The position numbers and the translations under genes are program-made. Below the pieces are notes generated by a model. It saw only the letters and a list, made by a program, of their open reading frames with translations, was not told the DNA's origin and did not search any database. A stretch of DNA of 14,772 bases from JBFWML01 sp050251635 (GTDB lineage: Bacteria > Campylobacterota > Campylobacteria > Campylobacterales > SZUA-545): positions 1-14,772 of the forward strand of contig JBFWML010000052.1 in NCBI GenBank assembly GCA_050251635.1, written 5' to 3'. Below, piece by piece: positions 5,514-13,111 of this stretch. Position 1 is the first letter of the stretch; every line of letters starts with the position of its first letter.

Positions 5514-7463
5514 GTGCAAAACCCCTATTCGATCACTGAACGACAAATCCGCCGATGGGTGATGATTTTCTCTCTGGCAAGCCTGGTTACCGTGGCGCTT
5601 TTGCTGATGCTTCTTTTTTTGCGGGAAACTTACATCAGTTTTGAGGCGCAAAAAGAGCGTATCCGAACCGAATACACCGAGCAGCGCAAAGCGGTCTTAA
5701 AAAGCCGGGTTGACAATGCGGTTCAGCTTCTGCACAACCACCGCGAGCGGGCCGAAGAGCGCCTGAAGCAGAACATCAAAGAGCGGGTCGATCACGCCGT
5801 CAAAATCGCCGACGCCCTTTACGAACAAAACAAAAACCGCCTTTCCGAAACCGAAATCAAAAAGATGATCATCGACGCGTTACGCCCCTTGCGGTGGCGG
5901 AACGGCAACTCCTATATCTGGATTACAGACTCCCAAAGCCGCGCGGTTTTGGCCCCCACCGAGCCGCACATGGAGGGCAAAAGTCTCGCCTATGTGGTTG
6001 ACCCTGACGGAAACTCCGTGGTGACGCGGCAAACCCAAATGGCCCTCACCCACGGCGCGGGTTTTAGTAGCGACTACTACTGGAAACCCTCCGATCGCAA
6101 CGAGAAAACCCACGCGCAAATCAGCTATGTGCGTGCCTTTGAAAAGTGGGGCTGGATCTTTGGCAGCGCGGAGTTCCTCGACGACTTTCAAGCCGAGCTT
6201 CAGCGCGAAATCCTTGATACGATCGCCACGCTTCGCTTTGGGGGCAACTATATTTTTATCGACACCTACGACGGCTACGCCATCTTGATGAACGGTCAGC
6301 GGCTCAACCCGCCCGAATACGCATGGGAACTGCAAAACAGCGCCGGCGTCAAAATCCTTCAAGAGCAGCTTCGCGTGGCGCTCGAAAATCCCGAGGGGGG
6401 CTTTTTGGCCTACGATTGGCATGAGACTTCGCTCAATAAAAATATGCGCCACCTTTCCTACGTGCGAACCATCCCCGACTGGAAATGGAAGATCGGAACC
6501 GGCAGCTACGTGGATGACATCGAAGAGGCGATCGCCGCGCAGGAGGCGCTGCTTTGGAAGCGCACTTGGGTCAACATGTTTACTTTGGGTGCGGTTTTGG
6601 TGATTTTGCTGGCGGTGGCAATGCTTTGGGCGCTTTTAATCAACCGCAAAATCGGCGGGCTGTTTGGGCTTATGAAGCGCCAGATCGATAGCTACCACAG
6701 CGAGCTCGAGGAGATCAACGCCGATTTGCAACAGCGGGTCGATGCCGAAATTAGCCGCCGGATGCGACAGGACGAGCTGCTGGTTCAACAGGCCAAAATG
6801 GCGGAAATGGGCAACATGATCGGCCTGATCGCCCACCAGTGGAAACAACCCCTAAGCGCGCTCTGGCTCACCGTTCAGGAGCTGGGCGACCGGAATATTA
6901 AGCCCGAAGAAAAGCAGGAGCTAATCAATGAGAGCGAACAGCACATCCGCTACATGAGCGATACGATCGAGGATTTTAGAAACTACTTCAAACCCGAAAC
7001 CACCCGATCGACCTTTTCTGTCAAAGAGACCGTGCTTTCGGCGGCCACGCTGCTCAAAAGCCGTTTTGGCGGCGGGATTATTCAACTCAACCTGCCCCAA
7101 AACGACGAAACCGTTGCGGGATTTCGCAACGATTTGCGTCAGGTGATTATCAATCTGCTCGGCAACGCCTGCGATGCGATTGAGTCGCAAATGCGCGGGC
7201 ACGGTCTTAAACGGGGTGAAATTCATGTTGAGATTGTCCGCATCGATCGCCGTATTGAACTGCGCATCTGCGATAACGGGGGCGGAATTCCCGCCGAAGC
7301 GTTGGGGAAAATCTTTGAACCCTACTTCTCAACCAAGGGCGACAAGGGAACGGGGATAGGGCTTTACATGAGCCGCCGTATCGTGCAAGAACGGCTTGGC
7401 GGGGAACTGCAGGTTGCCAACGCGAAGGAAGGCGCCTGCTTTACCCTCACGCTCCCGGCCTAG
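5514..7463 (+). CDS. Double-Cache membrane sensor histidine kinase
   Basis: A 649-residue protein starting at GTG with AGGA 5 bases upstream. A first membrane helix lies at about 15-37, then a periplasmic region with a helical stalk and two Cache-type modules: the first includes GNSYIWITD and WGWIFGSAEFLDDF, the second GNYIFIDTYDGY, PEGGFLAYDW and WKWKIGTGSYVDD. A second helix lies at about 353-376, followed by a coiled coil (about 385-425). The HisKA box IAHQWKQPL carries the phospho-acceptor His441. The ATPase domain shows the N box (Asn551 in NLLGNACDAIE), G1 DNGGGIP (from Asp587) and G2 GDKGTGIGL. It should autophosphorylate in response to a small periplasmic ligand such as an organic acid or amino acid. 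No response regulator gene is adjacent, so the partner is elsewhere. Its stop shares the CTAG at 7460-7463 with the convergent gene. Confidence 0.95.
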   Translation: MQNPYSITERQIRRWVMIFSLASLVTVALLLMLLFLRETYISFEAQKERIRTEYTEQRKAVLKSRVDNAVQLLHNHRERAEERLKQNIKERVDHAVKIADALYEQNKNRLSETEIKKMIIDALRPLRWRNGNSYIWITDSQSRAVLAPTEPHMEGKSLAYVVDPDGNSVVTRQTQMALTHGAGFSSDYYWKPSDRNEKTHAQISYVRAFEKWGWIFGSAEFLDDFQAELQREILDTIATLRFGGNYIFIDTYDGYAILMNGQRLNPPEYAWELQNSAGVKILQEQLRVALENPEGGFLAYDWHETSLNKNMRHLSYVRTIPDWKWKIGTGSYVDDIEEAIAAQEALLWKRTWVNMFTLGAVLVILLAVAMLWALLINRKIGGLFGLMKRQIDSYHSELEEINADLQQRVDAEISRRMRQDELLVQQAKMAEMGNMIGLIAHQWKQPLSALWLTVQELGDRNIKPEEKQELINESEQHIRYMSDTIEDFRNYFKPETTRSTFSVKETVLSAATLLKSRFGGGIIQLNLPQNDETVAGFRNDLRQVIINLLGNACDAIESQMRGHGLKRGEIHVEIVRIDRRIELRICDNGGGIPAEALGKIFEPYFSTKGDKGTGIGLYMSRRIVQERLGGELQVANAKEGACFTLTLPA

Positions 7464-8482
7464 AGCGCCACCGAAGCGGGAATCTGCATTGTTACGCAGT
7501 GGATCGAACCGTGTTGGCGCACCAGCACCGAAGCGTCAAGCGGAACGATTTTGTGTTTAGGAAAAGCGGTTTTTAGCGCCTCAAGCGCGGCAATATCACT
7601 GGCCACACCGTAAACGGGCGCGATCACCGCGTCGTTGAGAATCAAAAAGTTGGCGTAGGTGGCGGGCAGCCGTTCGCCGTCAAAAAAGAGCGGATCGACC
7701 ATTGGCAGCTCGATCAGTCGGTAGGGTTTGCCGTTTGCTTGCATAAAGGCTTGAAGCTCGCGCTTCATCGCCTGCAAACCTTCGTAGTGGTGATCGTTTT
7801 TGTCCCCACAGCCCACATAGGCGATGGTTTCGGCGTCGCAAAAACGGGCCAGCGTATCCACATGGGCGTCGGTGTCGTCATTTTCCAGATGTCCGTTTTG
7901 CAGCCACAGCACCCGCGTTGCGCCCAGTTCGCGCTTGATCCGCGCTTCGATATCGGCGCGATCTTTATGGGGATGGCGGTTGTCGGAAAGCAGGCAGGTT
8001 GTGGTGGTCAGGATCGTACCCTGCCCGTCGCTTTCGATACTGCCGCCCTCCAAAATCCAGCCCGGTTTTTGCATGGGGCGTTTGCCTAAAAGCCCCTGCG
8101 CATACAAGCGGCTATTGATCTGATTGTCGAAGTTGGCGGCGAATTTCAAACCCCAACCGTTGAACTCGTAATCGAGCATTAGCGGTTGGCCGTTTTCTTC
8201 CACGGTGATCAATCCGAAATCCCGCGCCCAAGTATCGTTGGCGGGCAGCTCGGCAAAAATCACGCGCTCCATTTTAACCCCCTCGCCTTCCAGCCATTTT
8301 TTGGCCTCGGCGGCATCGGGGCAAACGAGCAGCACCTTTTCGTGGCGCACGATCGCGGCGATCAGGTCGCGGTAAAAATTGAGGGCTTCGTCAAGGTAGG
8401 GTTGCCAGTCGGTCCCGGCGTGGGGAAGGGAGAGCAGGATGCCGCTTTGCGGCTCCCACTCGGCAGGTAGTCGGCGGCTCAT
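7460..8482 (-). CDS. aguA: Agmatine deiminase (peptidyl-arginine deiminase family)
   Basis: A 340-residue protein of the PAD_porph/AguA guanidino-modifying family. It shows the NDTWARD motif (82-88), LEGGSIE (144-150), GHLENDDTDAHVD (197-209, with catalytic-type His207) and HGSIHCVTMQ with the nucleophile Cys329. It should hydrolyse agmatine to N-carbamoylputrescine and ammonia; the H. pylori homologue HP0049 belongs to this family. Length is normal for the short Campylobacterota form. The ATG overlaps the carA stop (8479-8482), so it is the last gene of the DUF507-carA-aguA string. The pairing with carA is suggestive because carbamoylputrescine and carbamoyl phosphate are chemically linked, but no hydrolase or carbamoyltransferase gene is present here. 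Arginine or peptidyl-arginine deiminase activity is a less likely alternative. Confidence 0.9.
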   Translation of the reverse strand: MSRRLPAEWEPQSGILLSLPHAGTDWQPYLDEALNFYRDLIAAIVRHEKVLLVCPDAAEAKKWLEGEGVKMERVIFAELPANDTWARDFGLITVEENGQPLMLDYEFNGWGLKFAANFDNQINSRLYAQGLLGKRPMQKPGWILEGGSIESDGQGTILTTTTCLLSDNRHPHKDRADIEARIKRELGATRVLWLQNGHLENDDTDAHVDTLARFCDAETIAYVGCGDKNDHHYEGLQAMKRELQAFMQANGKPYRLIELPMVDPLFFDGERLPATYANFLILNDAVIAPVYGVASDIAALEALKTAFPKHKIVPLDASVLVRQHGSIHCVTMQIPASVAL

Positions 8483-9618
8483 TTGGCGTTGGGCGTGGGG
8501 CGCACCAGTTCGGCAAACTGCTTAAACAGGTAGCGGCTCTCGTGCGGGCCGGGGCTGGCTTCGGGGTGGTGCTGCACGCTGAACACCGGCGCGTTGTTGT
8601 AACGAACGCCTTCGATCGTGTTGTCAAACAGGTTGAGGTGGGTCATTTTGGCCACTTCAACGATATTGTCCGGCACGGAGTAGTTGTGGTTCTGGCTGGT
8701 AATCTCCACCATGCCGGTTTCCATATTTTTCACCGGCTGGTTGCCGCCGTGGTGACCGAATTTGAGCTTGTGGGTCGGGTAACCGTGGGCGATCGAGAGC
8801 AGTTGATGACCCAGACAAATGCCGAAAATCGGAATCTGTTTGGCAATCAGTTGCTTGATGGTTTCGACCTGCTCTTTAAGCACCAACGGATCGCCGGGGC
8901 CGTTGCTCAAAAACACGCCGCCGATCTCCTGCGCCTCAAAACGTTTGATAATCACGTCGGCGGGGGTGTCGTAGGGGATGACCTCCACCTGCAAACCCGC
9001 TTCGACCAGTTCGTTGAGGATGTTGAGTTTCGCGCCGAAGTCAAAGGCCAGCACGCGCTTTTTACCCTGCGCCGGAGCATAGGCCAGCTTGGCGTGGTTC
9101 CATGCGCCGCGGCTGTGTTCATAGGCTTTTTTGGTGCCCACTTCCGCCAGAAAGTTAATGTCGCCGATGCGGGGCGCCTTGTCCAGCGCTTTGCGCAGTT
9201 CGTCGCGATCGGAGATTTCCGTCGAGGCGATCATCATCATCGCCCCCTCTTCGCGGATCGTTTTGGTCAGCAAACGGGTGTCGATGTCGCAGATGCCCAG
9301 AATGTTGCGCTTTTTTAAAAACTCCGCCAGCGACTCTTCGCTGCGGAAGTTCGACGGGCGCGCCTGATAGTTGCGTACAATGACGCCGCGGGCGTAGATG
9401 CCCCGGCTTTCGTTATCGTTTTCGTTAATACCGACGTTGCCGATTTCGGTCATCGTGAAGGTAATAAACTGCCCGGCATAGCTCGGATCGGTGACGATCT
9501 CCTGATACCCGGTCAAAGAGGTGTTAAAAACGATTTCGCCTGTGGCGGTGCCTTCGGCTCCAAAGCTGGTGGCCTCGAAAAAAAGGCCGTTTTCAAGGTA
9601 GAGGTAGCAAGGTTTCAT
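8479..9618 (-). CDS. carA: Carbamoyl-phosphate synthase small (glutaminase) subunit
   Basis: A 379-residue protein of normal length. The N-terminal small-subunit domain begins YLYLENGLFFEA and contains FNTSLTGYQE. The C-terminal class I glutamine amidotransferase domain has FLSNGPGDP, the nucleophile Cys268 in FGICLGHQL, and His351/Glu353 in HHPEASPGP. It releases ammonia from glutamine and channels it to CarB for carbamoyl phosphate, the precursor of pyrimidines and arginine. carB is not in the window. The ATG overlaps the preceding DUF507 stop by one base (TAATG), and its own stop overlaps the next start (ATGA), so translation is coupled through the three-gene string. Confidence 0.98.
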   Translation of the reverse strand: MKPCYLYLENGLFFEATSFGAEGTATGEIVFNTSLTGYQEIVTDPSYAGQFITFTMTEIGNVGINENDNESRGIYARGVIVRNYQARPSNFRSEESLAEFLKKRNILGICDIDTRLLTKTIREEGAMMMIASTEISDRDELRKALDKAPRIGDINFLAEVGTKKAYEHSRGAWNHAKLAYAPAQGKKRVLAFDFGAKLNILNELVEAGLQVEVIPYDTPADVIIKRFEAQEIGGVFLSNGPGDPLVLKEQVETIKQLIAKQIPIFGICLGHQLLSIAHGYPTHKLKFGHHGGNQPVKNMETGMVEITSQNHNYSVPDNIVEVAKMTHLNLFDNTIEGVRYNNAPVFSVQHHPEASPGPHESRYLFKQFAELVRPTPNAK

Positions 9619-10166
9619 TAAAGCCCCAGTTTCGCGATCTCTTCTTCGTACAGTTTGGCAAAGAGGATGTCGTACTCCTCGGTGCCGCGCTGAACGGTAC
9701 GTTTGTAGTTTTTGAGTTTTTCGTGGACGCGGTCTTCCAGCTCGTCCTGACGGCGGCCGTAATCAAGCACCGCTTTGGAAATCAGGTTTTTGATGCGGTT
9801 TTCACTGACGGTGTAGTTGATCAGATCCTCTTCGTACAACTCGTCCAAAATGCGGTGGGCGAGATTGTTGAAGCGATCGTCCTTTTCCAGAATCAACCCC
9901 TGCTCGGCGGCTACTTTGCGCTTAATCATCCAAAAAAGCTGTTTGCGATCGGCTTGATAGAAGCTGATCTCTTCGTCCTGGTCTTCCATAATGCGGTTAA
10001 CTTCGGCATCCACCGCGCGCTCAAGTTTGACTTCGGCTTCGAGATGTTTTTGGGCAACGGCGACAATGGCATCCATTCCCTGAGTGAAGGTAACCAGATT
10101 GCTGGAGGCCAGTTCACGGGCGATTTTTTCAGCGATAAAGCGAACATGTTCGAGTGCCAGCCTCAT
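9618..10166 (-). CDS. DUF507 family protein
   Basis: A 182-residue helical, highly charged protein matching DUF507 (PF04368): it begins MRLALEHVRFIAEKIARELA and contains ILDELYEEDLINY, a conserved block of the family. The family is found mainly in Campylobacterota, Aquificota and relatives, commonly next to carA, and has no established function. There are no signal peptide, membrane or catalytic motifs. The start ATG has AGAAGG 7 bases upstream. It is the first gene of the DUF507-carA-aguA string, coupled to carA by a TAATG overlap. A regulatory or structural role with carbamoyl-phosphate synthase is possible but is only inferred from position. Confidence 0.9.
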   Translation of the reverse strand: MRLALEHVRFIAEKIARELASSNLVTFTQGMDAIVAVAQKHLEAEVKLERAVDAEVNRIMEDQDEEISFYQADRKQLFWMIKRKVAAEQGLILEKDDRFNNLAHRILDELYEEDLINYTVSENRIKNLISKAVLDYGRRQDELEDRVHEKLKNYKRTVQRGTEEYDILFAKLYEEEIAKLGL

Positions 10167-10197
10167 GGTTAAACCTTCTTTACATTATTTTGCGCGG

Positions 10198-10203
10198 ATT
10201 TTA
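10198..10203 (-). promoter_or_regulatory. Candidate -10 for the DUF507-carA-aguA operon
   Basis: On the minus strand TAAAAT lies 31 bases before the ATG, downstream of a T-rich run (about 10220-10204). T-rich upstream DNA without a -35 is typical of Campylobacterota sigma-70 promoters. The gap to the motE-like stop is only 62 bases. Confidence 0.4.
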
Positions 10204-10228
10204 ACAGAAAAGGGGTAAAAAAGAGGGG

Positions 10229-10762
10229 CTAAGGGGTGGTGGCGTTGGCCTCGCGGCTGTAGGGCGGCCCTTTTTGGAGAATGGTGGTGATATTGGCGGC
10301 ATTTCCCGGCTCGACGCGGGCGATAATATCGGCGGCCGTTTTGGGCGGCAACTGGCTTAAAATCGTGGCGGCCAGATAGGGGTCCATATTGTTCATGACC
10401 TCACCGGCGGCCGAGGCCTTCATGTTGGTGTAAAGGTCGATCACCTTGCCGTCTTTGGCTTCGGCTATCTGCTTTAAAATCTCTTCGTTGCGCTTCGTCA
10501 GGCGCTCGATCGTTGCGCGCTCGGCCTCGATCGCGGCCAATTTGCGGTCAATCTCCGCTTCTTTAGAAGCCAAGGAGCCCTCTTTTTCTCCCAGCACGCG
10601 GCTGTAGGCCTCCTGAAGCGCCTTCAGCTCGGCCTTCGATCGATCCAGCCGATCCAGCTCAAACACGATTTCCTGTTTGCGTTCTTCAAAGATGCGGTTG
10701 CAGTCGGTTTGCGCCCACAGCGCGATCGATGCGGCAAGGACGAGGAAGATCGGTTTCATCAT
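10229..10762 (-). CDS. MotE/FlgY-like flagellar motor protein
   Basis: A 177-residue secreted protein. Residues 1-17 form a signal peptide (PIFLVLAASIALWA), residues 25-105 a long coiled coil, and residues 108-165 an MgtE N-terminal-like helical domain (MNNMDPYLAATILSQLPPKTAADIIARV). This architecture is that of the periplasmic motility protein MotE and its Campylobacterota paralogue FlgY, which belongs to the extra motor rings of the high-torque flagellum. The position after purA and a FliJ-like gene matches HP0257 in H. pylori. Which of the two paralogues this is cannot be decided without a tree. The start ATG overlaps the stop of the FliJ-like gene; an adjacent second ATG is equally possible. 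Residues after about 165 are low-complexity. Confidence 0.8.
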   Translation of the reverse strand: MMKPIFLVLAASIALWAQTDCNRIFEERKQEIVFELDRLDRSKAELKALQEAYSRVLGEKEGSLASKEAEIDRKLAAIEAERATIERLTKRNEEILKQIAEAKDGKVIDLYTNMKASAAGEVMNNMDPYLAATILSQLPPKTAADIIARVEPGNAANITTILQKGPPYSREANATTP

Positions 10763-11181
10763 GCGCCTTTATGGTGGAGATGGTAGCCGTTGAGGGCCGC
10801 CTCTTCGGTGCGCTGGGTATCGAGTTTTTTCACCAGCGCAATCAATTGGGCCTGAGCCTCTTTATCCAGATGGTTCATTTTTTCGTACTCGATAAGCGCG
10901 GTTTTGAGCCGTTTGCGGATCTGTGCGGCCCATTGTCTTAGGCGCAAAATCTCTTCGCCCATTTCGCCCATTTGGCGGCGGTAGATGCGCAGCGTTATTT
11001 GATGGCCCGCATATTCGCGGATGGTGCCCTCTTGCGGACGATCGGCGTTTTCAAACTCGTCATTCAGGCGGGTGAGCGCCTCGGTTTTGAGCCGGATTTC
11101 GGCGTTGACCTCCTCCAGCTCCTTTTGCAGCGCTTCGACTGCATGGTGACGGATTTTGGCCAACTGTCCAAAACGGCTCAC
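10759..11181 (-). CDS. FliJ-like coiled-coil flagellar protein (HP0256-type)
   Basis: A 140-residue, almost fully helical and highly charged protein starting at GTG with AGGGAG 5 bases upstream. It resembles FliJ-type chaperones of the flagellar export apparatus and sits exactly where H. pylori has HP0256 (a FliJ-like motility protein) between purA and a MotE-like gene. It follows purA by only 9 bases and overlaps the MotE-like gene, so all three are probably one transcript. FliJ proteins diverge strongly in sequence, so the assignment rests on length, coiled-coil character and gene order. Confidence 0.7.
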   Translation of the reverse strand: MSRFGQLAKIRHHAVEALQKELEEVNAEIRLKTEALTRLNDEFENADRPQEGTIREYAGHQITLRIYRRQMGEMGEEILRLRQWAAQIRKRLKTALIEYEKMNHLDKEAQAQLIALVKKLDTQRTEEAALNGYHLHHKGA

Positions 11182-11190
11182 GGCGCTCCC

Positions 11191-12438
11191 TTAACGGTAG
11201 ATGGTGTCGTTACGATCGGCTCCGGTTGAGATCAGGGCAATGCGGGTGCCCAGCAGTTTTTCCACCGCCAAAATATACTCTTGGGCGGTCTGGGGCAGCT
11301 CTTCCCATTTGCGCACGCCGGTCACCTTGCCCCAGCCGGGGAAGGATTCGTAAACGGGTTTGGCATCCTGCAAATCTTCGGGCAGACGATCGGTTTTGAC
11401 GCCGCTCACTTCGTATGCGGTGCAAACCTTGACGGTTTCAAAACCGTCCAGCACGTCGAGCTTCATCATAGCCACTTCGTCCGCGCCATTCAGACGGCAG
11501 GCATGACGGGCCGAAACCACGTCAAACCAGCCGCAGCGGCGGGGGCGGCCCGTGGTGGTGCCGAACTCCGCGCCCTGAACCCGCAGCCGATCGCCTTCAG
11601 CGCCGAAATCTTCGGTCACAAAAGGGCCGTTGCCCACGCGGGTGCAGTAGGCTTTTAGAATGCCCGTCACCTTGCCGATCGCCTTGGGCGGCAAGCCGGT
11701 TCCGGTGCAAGCCCCGGCGGAGATGGTGCTGGAACTGGTGACAAAGGGGTAGGTGCCGTGGTCGATATCCAGCAGCGTGCCCTGTGCGCCTTCGAGCAGC
11801 ACTTTTTTACCGGAATCGAGCACATCCCAAAGCTGGTTGGTGGTGTCGGAAACAAAGGGCAGCAGCTTGTCGGCCCAGCCCTGCAGCTTGGCCTGAACAT
11901 CGGCTTTTTTGGGCGTAGCCACACCCATGGCACGGAAATAGTCGCTGTTTTGCTCGTAGGTGTTCATCACCGCTTCGGCTAACGCGGGCACGTTGCGCAG
12001 ATCGGCCATGCGGTGGCCCTGACGGGAGATTTTGTCCGCATAGGCAGGCCCAATCCCGCGCCCGGTGGTGCCGATGGCCTGTTTGCCGCGCTTTTCTTCG
12101 CGGGCTTTATCCAGCGCCGTGTGGTAGTCCAGAATCAAATGCGCCTTGGAGCTGATAAACAGCCGGCCGAGCAGGCCTTCAAACTGGCCCATCTCTTTAA
12201 TGAGCGAATCGGGGCAGATAACCACCCCGTTGCCGATCACGTTAATCGCCTTGGGGTTCAAAACCCCCGACGGAATCAGGTGCAGCGCGTATTTGGTGCC
12301 GTCGATCACAATGGTGTGACCGGCATTGTGGCCGCCTTGATAACGCACAACATAGTCATAATTCTGGGCCAGCAGATCGACGATTTTGCCTTTGCCTTCG
12401 TCTCCCCACTGAATCCCTACGATAAGATCGGCTTTCAT
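11191..12438 (-). CDS. purA: Adenylosuccinate synthase
   Basis: A 415-residue protein from ATG 12438, which starts MKADLIVGIQWGDEGKGK, with an AGGGA ribosome site just upstream. An upstream in-frame ATG at 12480 would add 14 residues that are not part of the family and would overlap the promoter. Motifs are GDEGKGK (12-18, the GTP/IMP loop), GHNAGHT, TTGRGIGPAYADK, EGAQGTLLDIDHGTYPFVTSS, TTGRPRRCGWFD and the C-terminal STGADRNDTI. It condenses IMP with aspartate using GTP, the first committed step to AMP. It heads the purA-fliJ-motE unit, the same order as in Helicobacter. Confidence 0.98.
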   Translation of the reverse strand: MKADLIVGIQWGDEGKGKIVDLLAQNYDYVVRYQGGHNAGHTIVIDGTKYALHLIPSGVLNPKAINVIGNGVVICPDSLIKEMGQFEGLLGRLFISSKAHLILDYHTALDKAREEKRGKQAIGTTGRGIGPAYADKISRQGHRMADLRNVPALAEAVMNTYEQNSDYFRAMGVATPKKADVQAKLQGWADKLLPFVSDTTNQLWDVLDSGKKVLLEGAQGTLLDIDHGTYPFVTSSSTISAGACTGTGLPPKAIGKVTGILKAYCTRVGNGPFVTEDFGAEGDRLRVQGAEFGTTTGRPRRCGWFDVVSARHACRLNGADEVAMMKLDVLDGFETVKVCTAYEVSGVKTDRLPEDLQDAKPVYESFPGWGKVTGVRKWEELPQTAQEYILAVEKLLGTRIALISTGADRNDTIYR

Positions 12439-12470
12439 CACTTCCCTTGGCAATTGGTCAAATCGGCGGC

Positions 12471-12476
12471 ATTCTA
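12471..12476 (-). promoter_or_regulatory. Candidate -10 of the purA-fliJ-motE operon
   Basis: TAGAAT on the minus strand, 32 bases before the chosen purA start. The same hexamer lies upstream of the radical SAM gene. A -35 is not clear. Confidence 0.4.
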
Positions 12477-12555
12477 CCATGCGACCCCTAACGGTTACCC
12501 ACGCTTAAGGAGCCATCGCCCTGCTCTACTTTGTAAATTTATGGGCCCAGTTAAT

Positions 12556-13038
12556 AAATTCAGCCTGTCCCCATTTACTCCATTTACTCTTTAATCATTT
12601 ATTATAGGTGAAGTTAACAACATTCCTTCTTGGCATACTTTTTATATCTTGCAAGAAGCCAAAAGCCAAAAGCAAATGTTATATATTCGATGTACAAGGT
12701 CTTTGACTGTACATCAAGGTAAAATGAGATAAACATAGCCAAAAGAACAACCACCAAGCTGCACAAAGCAGCAAGTAGTCGCATACGAAACCCATCCGAC
12801 ATTTGAATAAGCGCAAGCACTCCCATAATCGCAACCGGAAGATATGCCAATGTCCAAGCCATATAGTACAATCCAACGTCATGCCGGAATTTTGGATCCG
12901 CACATTCAAGAACCATCACAAGAATCCAACAAACCCACCAACCCCCAAAAAAGTACCCAATGATGAAGAGAACTGGGGGGAGTTGTTTCATTTTTGACTA
13001 AACCTTTAAATTTACCAAAGCGGAGTCAGGCTGAATTT
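12556..13038. repeat. 12-bp perfect inverted repeats bracketing a membrane-protein gene
   Basis: AAATTCAGCCTG at 12556-12567 and its exact complement CAGGCTGAATTT at 13027-13038 enclose the gene at 12614-12991. Both arms also continue with loosely similar GGGGA / GGAG sequence outward of the CAGG. Sequence of the GGGGACAGGCTGAATTT type recurs between genes in many bacterial genomes near REP-type or small mobile elements. No transposase is present. The enclosed DNA is clearly more AT-rich than both sides and has no CGATCG sites, unlike the core. Confidence 0.55.
12614..12991 (-). CDS. Small four-helix membrane protein, island cargo
   Basis: A 125-residue very hydrophobic protein with four likely membrane helices at about 6-28, 40-62, 69-92 and 98-115. 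A soluble-side loop (about 29-39) holds CADPKF, and the C-terminus is basic, ending KKYAKKECC. No family recognised. The start ATG has only a distant AAAGG (11 bases) upstream. It lies inside inverted repeats, is AT-rich, and sits alone between purA and the toxin-antitoxin pair. A role in defence or membrane stress would be guesswork. Confidence 0.65.
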   Translation of the reverse strand: MKQLPPVLFIIGYFFGGWWVCWILVMVLECADPKFRHDVGLYYMAWTLAYLPVAIMGVLALIQMSDGFRMRLLAALCSLVVVLLAMFISFYLDVQSKTLYIEYITFAFGFWLLARYKKYAKKECC

Positions 13039-13045
13039 CACCTGT

Positions 13046-13107
13046 CCACTTTCTCATGTCGTTTAAGGATTCTGCCACCCCATCCTTAAACAAAATCAAT
13101 AAAGTGG
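13046..13107. repeat. Extended intergenic hairpin at the island edge
   Basis: GTTTAAGGAT (13061-13070) pairs perfectly with ATCCTTAAAC (13082-13091) around an 11-base loop. Outside it, CCACTTT (13046-13052) pairs with AAAGTGG (13101-13107). It begins 7 bases after the right inverted repeat and ends 4 bases before the vapC stop. It could be a bidirectional terminator or the folded end of a REP-like element. There is no T-tract directly after the stem. Confidence 0.6.
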
Positions 13108-13111
13108 AAGG

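Noticed and set aside
8542..9318. 258-codon plus-strand frame opposite carA
   Set aside because: Mirror of carA caused by high GC codon use; no ribosome site and no family resemblance.
12439..12480. Upstream ATG giving a 14-residue extension of PurA
   Set aside because: The extension is not in the family and covers the -10 box; the ATG at 12438 has an RBS and the conserved N-terminus.
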